The translations under genes were made by a program, and so were the position numbers. Under the pieces are notes generated by a model. The model saw only the letters and a program-made list of their open reading frames with translations. It made no database searches and had not been told where the DNA came from. This document shows, piece after piece, positions 5,141 through 9,019 of a stretch of DNA of 9,019 nt; the stretch's first letter is position 1; the number at the start of each line of letters is the position of its first letter. Origin of the DNA: Verrucomicrobiota bacterium (GTDB taxonomy: Bacteria; Verrucomicrobiota; Lentisphaeria; Oligosphaerales; Oligosphaeraceae); assembly GCA_022709995.1 (NCBI GenBank), contig JAKLHU010000056.1, positions 1 through 9,019 of the forward strand, in the 5' to 3' direction.

Positions 5141-8100
5141 AAATCCTTCAGGTGCGTTTCCGCAATCTCAATTCACTGGTCGGCGAATGGGAAGTCGATT
5201 TCACGCATTCGGCTTTCGAAGCCAATGGCATTTTCGCCATCACCGGCCCGACCGGCGCGGGCAAATCGACGATTCTGGACGCCGTGTGCCTGGCGCTGTT
5301 CGGCATGACGCCGCGCCTGGACTCCATCTCCAAGAGCACCAACGACATCATGTCGCGGCAGACCGGCGATTGTTTTGCCGAAGTGACGTTTGCGACGGAC
5401 AAGGGCCGTTTCCGCTGCCATTGGTCGCAGCGTCGGGCCCGCGGCAAAGCCCATGGCGACCTGCAGGCCCAAAAGCATGAAATCTCCAATGCCGACACCA
5501 GCCAGATCATTGCCGACACCATCCGGGGAGTCCCCCCGGAGGTGGAAAAAGTCACAGGCATGGACTTCGAACGCTTCACCCGTTCCATGCTCTTGGCCCA
5601 GGGCGGTTTCGCCGTCTTTCTGCAGGCCAACGCCAATGCTCGCGCGCCGATTTTGGAACAAATCACCGGCACGAAAATCTACAGCGACATATCCATGCAG
5701 GTCCATGAACGCACCTCCGTCGAAAAGAACCGCCTGGGCACCATGCGAGCGGAAATCGAGGGGCTGCCGATCATCACTCAGGAAGAGGAACAGGAGCTGT
5801 CCGTCGAAAAACAGAAAAAGCAACAGGCGGCGACGGCGCTGGCCGGGCAGCTCGAACAGAAAAAAACGGCCATGGCCTGGCTGGAAAGTCTCTCCCGCCT
5901 CCGGCAGGAATGGCAGGACACCCGGCAAGACCAGGCGAAAATTCAGGCCGAGGACGAAGCCTTTGCGCCCGAGCGCAAGCGTCTGCACAGGGCCAATCAG
6001 GCATTGGAACTGGCCCGTGATTACGCCGCCCTGTCCGCCAGTCGCAACAAGCAGAAGGAAGACCAGGCGGCACTGAATCAATGCCGACTTGACCAGCCGG
6101 CCGGCGAGGCGGCCAAACTCGCGGCCCAAGCCAGCCTGAAGGCGGCCCAGGACGACCTCCTGGCCAAAAAAGCCAGCCAGGCGGCCATGCTGCCAGTCAT
6201 CCGGGCGGTGAGCATCCTCGACGCCAAAATCGCCGCCGGCAAGACCGAACTGCAAACCGCCGACGCCAGCCTGGCCCAAGCCGAGTCCGAACTGGCCAGG
6301 CAGCGTCAAAAACAACAGACCGACCTGACGGCTTTGGCGACGCTCTCCAAGCAGATGGACGAGGTACGTGTCCAATTGGAGGCGAGCGCCGGCGATGCAC
6401 GGTTGGCCGAACAGCTGGCCGGTGTCCGCGAACGCATCGACGCCGTCAAGGCTCTCGCCGACAACCTGGCGGTCAAGCAGGCCGAGGCGGCGTACGCGGA
6501 AGCCAGGCGCCTAACCCTGCAGAGCGCCTTTGACTCCAGGCAGAGCCAATTGACCTCGGCCCAGAAGGCATTCGAGCAGGCCCAATCGGCCCTGTCGCAG
6601 GAACAGGCCAAACTGGCGGCGGTTCTGCAAGGCAAAGACCTGCCGAAGTGGATGGAGCTCCAGTCCCAGTTGAAAACTGAACTGGACAAGGTCGTGACGG
6701 CCCTGGGCGCCTGGCAGGAACGGCGCCAGCAGGAGCAGTGCCGTAGCCAGCTGGAACAACAAGAAACCAAGTTGCGGCAGGAGCAGACGTCGGCGACGGG
6801 GCAGTCTCAACTGCTGCAGGATGAACAGGCGGCGCTGGAAAAGGACGTCGAGCACTGGAATGTCCAAGTGATTTTGCTGAATCGCATAAGAAGCTTGGAG
6901 GAAGAACGCCAGAAGCTCCAGGACGGATGTCCCTGCCCCTTGTGCGGAGCGACCAGCCACCCCTTCGCGGCCGGCAATATCCCGGTCGCGGATGACGCCG
7001 AAAAACAGCTTGCCGAAGGAAGAGAGCGCCTTCGGCAACTGGACAGAAACCGCGTCGAGTTGAAAAACGAACTGGGCACCATCGCCAAGGAATTGGCGCG
7101 GCTGGCAGCGGAAAATGCCTCCTTGACTGAAAAAATCACGGTGACGACGGCAAAAATCACCTCGAGTTGTACCGCCCTTGGCCTCACCGTCACGTCGCCG
7201 GCGACCGAGCCAAACTTGGAAAGCACGCTGCGCCAGCTCGAAAACGAAAAACAGACCCTCCTTCTTCAAGCCAGCCAGACCGTGGAAAATGCCGCCAAGC
7301 TGGAAGAAAAACGGCGCCAGGCGCAAGGCCGCGTCGACCAGGCCCGCGACGATGTCACCACCTTTGAAAAGGCGGCCCGGGATGTTGACTTCGACCTTAA
7401 AAGTGCGCTTGCCGCCTTGGCCAGGCTGCAGGGCGAAAACACCGCGGACCAGGAAGCCTGCGACCGGGCGCTGGCCTCTCTGCAACGCGAACTGGCGGAA
7501 TACGGCGTCGCTGCCCTTGACCTCCCGTCATTGGATGCCACCTTCCAGTCACTCGAACAACGCCGGAACCAGCGCGCCGCCGACTCGGCCTGGATCGTCG
7601 AGCAAGAAAAGAAACACGTCGAACTGGCGTCTCAGACCGGCTTCCAGGCCGACCAGATCGGCAGACAGGAAAACGGCCTGGCCGAACTGCGGCGCCAGCG
7701 TGAGCAGCTGCGGCAGAACCTGGAAGCCCTCCAGACAGGACGCCAACAGCAATTTGGCGACCGCGACCCCGGTCAGGAGGAAAAGCGCCTGGCTGACGAG
7801 ACAGCAGCGGCTGAACAGGCCAAGGAGAGCGCCCGCGTGGCGGCGGACAAAGCCCAGGAACGCCTTCTCGGCCTGGAAACCAAAGCGGGCGAACTCGGCC
7901 AGGCCATCGCCCGCCGCCAGGCTGAACTGGACCAAGCCGGCGCCGGCTTCGCCGCGCGTCTGGCCGAATCCGGCTTCAACGGCGAACCGGACTACTTGTC
8001 GGCGCAGCTGTCGGAGCCGGAGCGCCGGCAACTGGCTGATCAAGACAGTCAGCTCAAGGAACGGAAGGCCGCCGCCGCCGCCCTGGAGCGCCAAAAAAGC

Positions 8101-8832
8101 GAACAGCTGGCCGCCGAACAGCAGAAAAACATCACCGTGGAAAGCAGCGCGGAGCTCGCGGCCGCAGTCCAGGCCCTGCAGAAAAATCACCTGGGCATGG
8201 TGCAGGAAATCGGCGCCATCCAGCAAAAGCTGAACGAAAACAGCGAACGCCGCCAGCTGTTGCGGGAAAAAACCGAGGCCCTGTCCCGGCAACAAACCGA
8301 ATGCGGTCGGTGGGAGAGCCTCAACCAACTGATCGGCTCCGCCGACGGCAAAAAATACCGCAACTTCGCTCAGGGCCTGACCTTCGACATCATGATCCGG
8401 CATGCCAATGCCAAACTGCAAAACCTGACGGACCGCTACCTCCTGATCCGCGCGGAAGACGCCCCGCTTGAGCTGAATGTGATCGACAACTACCAGGCCG
8501 GCGACATCCGCTCCACCAAAAACCTCTCCGGTGGAGAGAGTTTCATCGTGAGCCTCTCCCTGGCCCTGGGCCTGGCGCAGATGGTCAGCCGCAACATCCG
8601 CGTCGACTCCCTTTTCCTGGACGAGGGTTTCGGCACTCTGGACGAAGACGCCCTGGATACGGCGCTGGAAACCCTCGCCAACCTGCGGCACGACGGCAAG
8701 CTCATTGGCGTCATTTCACATGTGACCGCCATCAAAGACCGCATCGGCGCCCAAATCAAGGTCATTCCGAAAAGCGGCGGCAAAAGCGGCATCGAGGGCC
8801 CCGGCTGTCGACAAATCACCAACGACAAGTGA
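5137..8832 (+). CDS. sbcC: SbcC ATPase subunit of SbcCD
   Basis: A 1231-residue Rad50/SMC-type ATPase, the partner of SbcD; ATP binding and hydrolysis gate nuclease access to DNA ends and hairpins. The N-terminal lobe (about 1-210) has the Walker A motif GPTGAGKS (37-44) and the Q-loop at Gln155 (LLAQGGFAVFLQA). Two long Gln/Ala/Glu/Lys-rich coiled-coil arms (about 215-590 and 610-1060) flank the zinc hook CPLC (Cys600, Cys603), through which two molecules join. The C-terminal lobe starts near KKYRNFAQGLTF (1072-1083) and has the ABC signature LSGGES (1130-1135), Walker B LFLDE (Asp1162, Glu1163), the D-loop GTLDED and the H-loop His1195 (VISHV). It is about 180 residues longer than E. coli SbcC (1048), mainly from longer arms. 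The frame is open throughout with no sign of disruption. The stop is followed after 5 bp by a tandem repeat. Confidence 0.97.
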   Translation: MKILQVRFRNLNSLVGEWEVDFTHSAFEANGIFAITGPTGAGKSTILDAVCLALFGMTPRLDSISKSTNDIMSRQTGDCFAEVTFATDKGRFRCHWSQRRARGKAHGDLQAQKHEISNADTSQIIADTIRGVPPEVEKVTGMDFERFTRSMLLAQGGFAVFLQANANARAPILEQITGTKIYSDISMQVHERTSVEKNRLGTMRAEIEGLPIITQEEEQELSVEKQKKQQAATALAGQLEQKKTAMAWLESLSRLRQEWQDTRQDQAKIQAEDEAFAPERKRLHRANQALELARDYAALSASRNKQKEDQAALNQCRLDQPAGEAAKLAAQASLKAAQDDLLAKKASQAAMLPVIRAVSILDAKIAAGKTELQTADASLAQAESELARQRQKQQTDLTALATLSKQMDEVRVQLEASAGDARLAEQLAGVRERIDAVKALADNLAVKQAEAAYAEARRLTLQSAFDSRQSQLTSAQKAFEQAQSALSQEQAKLAAVLQGKDLPKWMELQSQLKTELDKVVTALGAWQERRQQEQCRSQLEQQETKLRQEQTSATGQSQLLQDEQAALEKDVEHWNVQVILLNRIRSLEEERQKLQDGCPCPLCGATSHPFAAGNIPVADDAEKQLAEGRERLRQLDRNRVELKNELGTIAKELARLAAENASLTEKITVTTAKITSSCTALGLTVTSPATEPNLESTLRQLENEKQTLLLQASQTVENAAKLEEKRRQAQGRVDQARDDVTTFEKAARDVDFDLKSALAALARLQGENTADQEACDRALASLQRELAEYGVAALDLPSLDATFQSLEQRRNQRAADSAWIVEQEKKHVELASQTGFQADQIGRQENGLAELRRQREQLRQNLEALQTGRQQQFGDRDPGQEEKRLADETAAAEQAKESARVAADKAQERLLGLETKAGELGQAIARRQAELDQAGAGFAARLAESGFNGEPDYLSAQLSEPERRQLADQDSQLKERKAAAAALERQKSEQLAAEQQKNITVESSAELAAAVQALQKNHLGMVQEIGAIQQKLNENSERRQLLREKTEALSRQQTECGRWESLNQLIGSADGKKYRNFAQGLTFDIMIRHANAKLQNLTDRYLLIRAEDAPLELNVIDNYQAGDIRSTKNLSGGESFIVSLSLALGLAQMVSRNIRVDSLFLDEGFGTLDEDALDTALETLANLRHDGKLIGVISHVTAIKDRIGAQIKVIPKSGGKSGIEGPGCRQITNDK

Positions 8833-8837
8833 TGCCT

Positions 8838-9004
8838 GACAGCCGCGGAGCGGCAAAAGGACCCGGCGGGGACGACAAAGACAGCCGCAGAGCGGCAAAA
8901 GGACCCGGCGGGGACGACAAAGACAGCCGCAGAGCGGCAAAAGGCCCCGGCGGGGACGACAAAGACAGCCGCGGAGCGGCATAGGCCCCGGCAGGGACGA
9001 CAGA
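8838..9004. repeat. Four tandem 42-bp units after sbcC
   Basis: Units lie at 8838-8879, 8880-8921, 8922-8963 and 8964-9004; the last has one base deleted and more changes. Each begins GACAGCCGC and carries two potential hairpins: GCCGC, three bases, GCGGC; and CCC(C), GGC, GGG(G). Most differences fall in the first hairpin's loop (GGA or AGA) or at one edge base of the second, so the stems are largely kept. No T tract follows, so terminator function is doubtful. The short units without unique spacers rule out CRISPR. The remaining 15 bases of the window hold nothing recognisable. Confidence 0.9.
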
Positions 9005-9019
9005 ACACAGGCCTGGGCA

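Noticed and set aside
8838..9004. CRISPR array
   Set aside because: The units are contiguous and near-identical with no variable spacers, and there are no cas genes.
8490..9008. Minus-strand frame with a repeating 14-residue unit (FVVPAGSFCRSAAV)
   Set aside because: The periodic peptide is only the translation of the 42-bp tandem repeat, and the rest is antisense to the conserved end of sbcC.

Overview
The window is GC-rich, densely coding bacterial DNA with two divergent gene blocks and about 1 kb of largely non-coding, structured sequence between them. A lipobox lipoprotein carrying secretin-type periplasmic domains implies a diderm (Gram-negative-type) cell. The phylum cannot be fixed from the sequence; a PVC-group or deltaproteobacterial-type genome would fit, but that is a guess.

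Left block (minus strand, about 45-2902): first a secreted protein of about 503 residues that reads as a fused Memo-like plus AMMECR1-like protein. This is the A/B architecture of the AmmeMemoRadiSam systems, but the Memo metal-binding histidines and the AMMECR1 LRGCIG motif are replaced and a Sec signal peptide has been added. About 240 bp further along the same strand lies a lipoprotein of about 368 residues with secretin N-domains that stops where the outer-membrane beta-barrel of a true secretin would begin.

Central region (about 2903-3895): no convincing gene. It holds a candidate extended -10 promoter for the Memo/AMMECR1 gene, a candidate divergent promoter and a two-way terminator hairpin that could bracket a small transcript, a 40-bp direct duplication with a 49-bp period, several short hairpins, a 124-bp segment bounded by 22-bp imperfect inverted repeats and containing a near-perfect 23-bp palindrome, and then a good sigma70-type promoter with a structured leader for the right block.

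Right block (plus strand, 3896-8832): sbcD and sbcC, overlapping by ATGA and so translationally coupled. Together they encode the SbcCD (Mre11-Rad50 type) nuclease, which cleaves DNA hairpins and processes ends. All catalytic and ATPase motifs and the zinc hook are intact. Immediately after sbcC are four tandem copies of a 42-bp unit with two potential hairpins each, running almost to the end of the window.

No CRISPR array, tRNA, rRNA, transposase or phage gene was seen. The most unusual item is the secreted, apparently inactive Memo-AMMECR1 fusion; next are the barrel-less secretin lipoprotein and the structured repeats around sbcDC.
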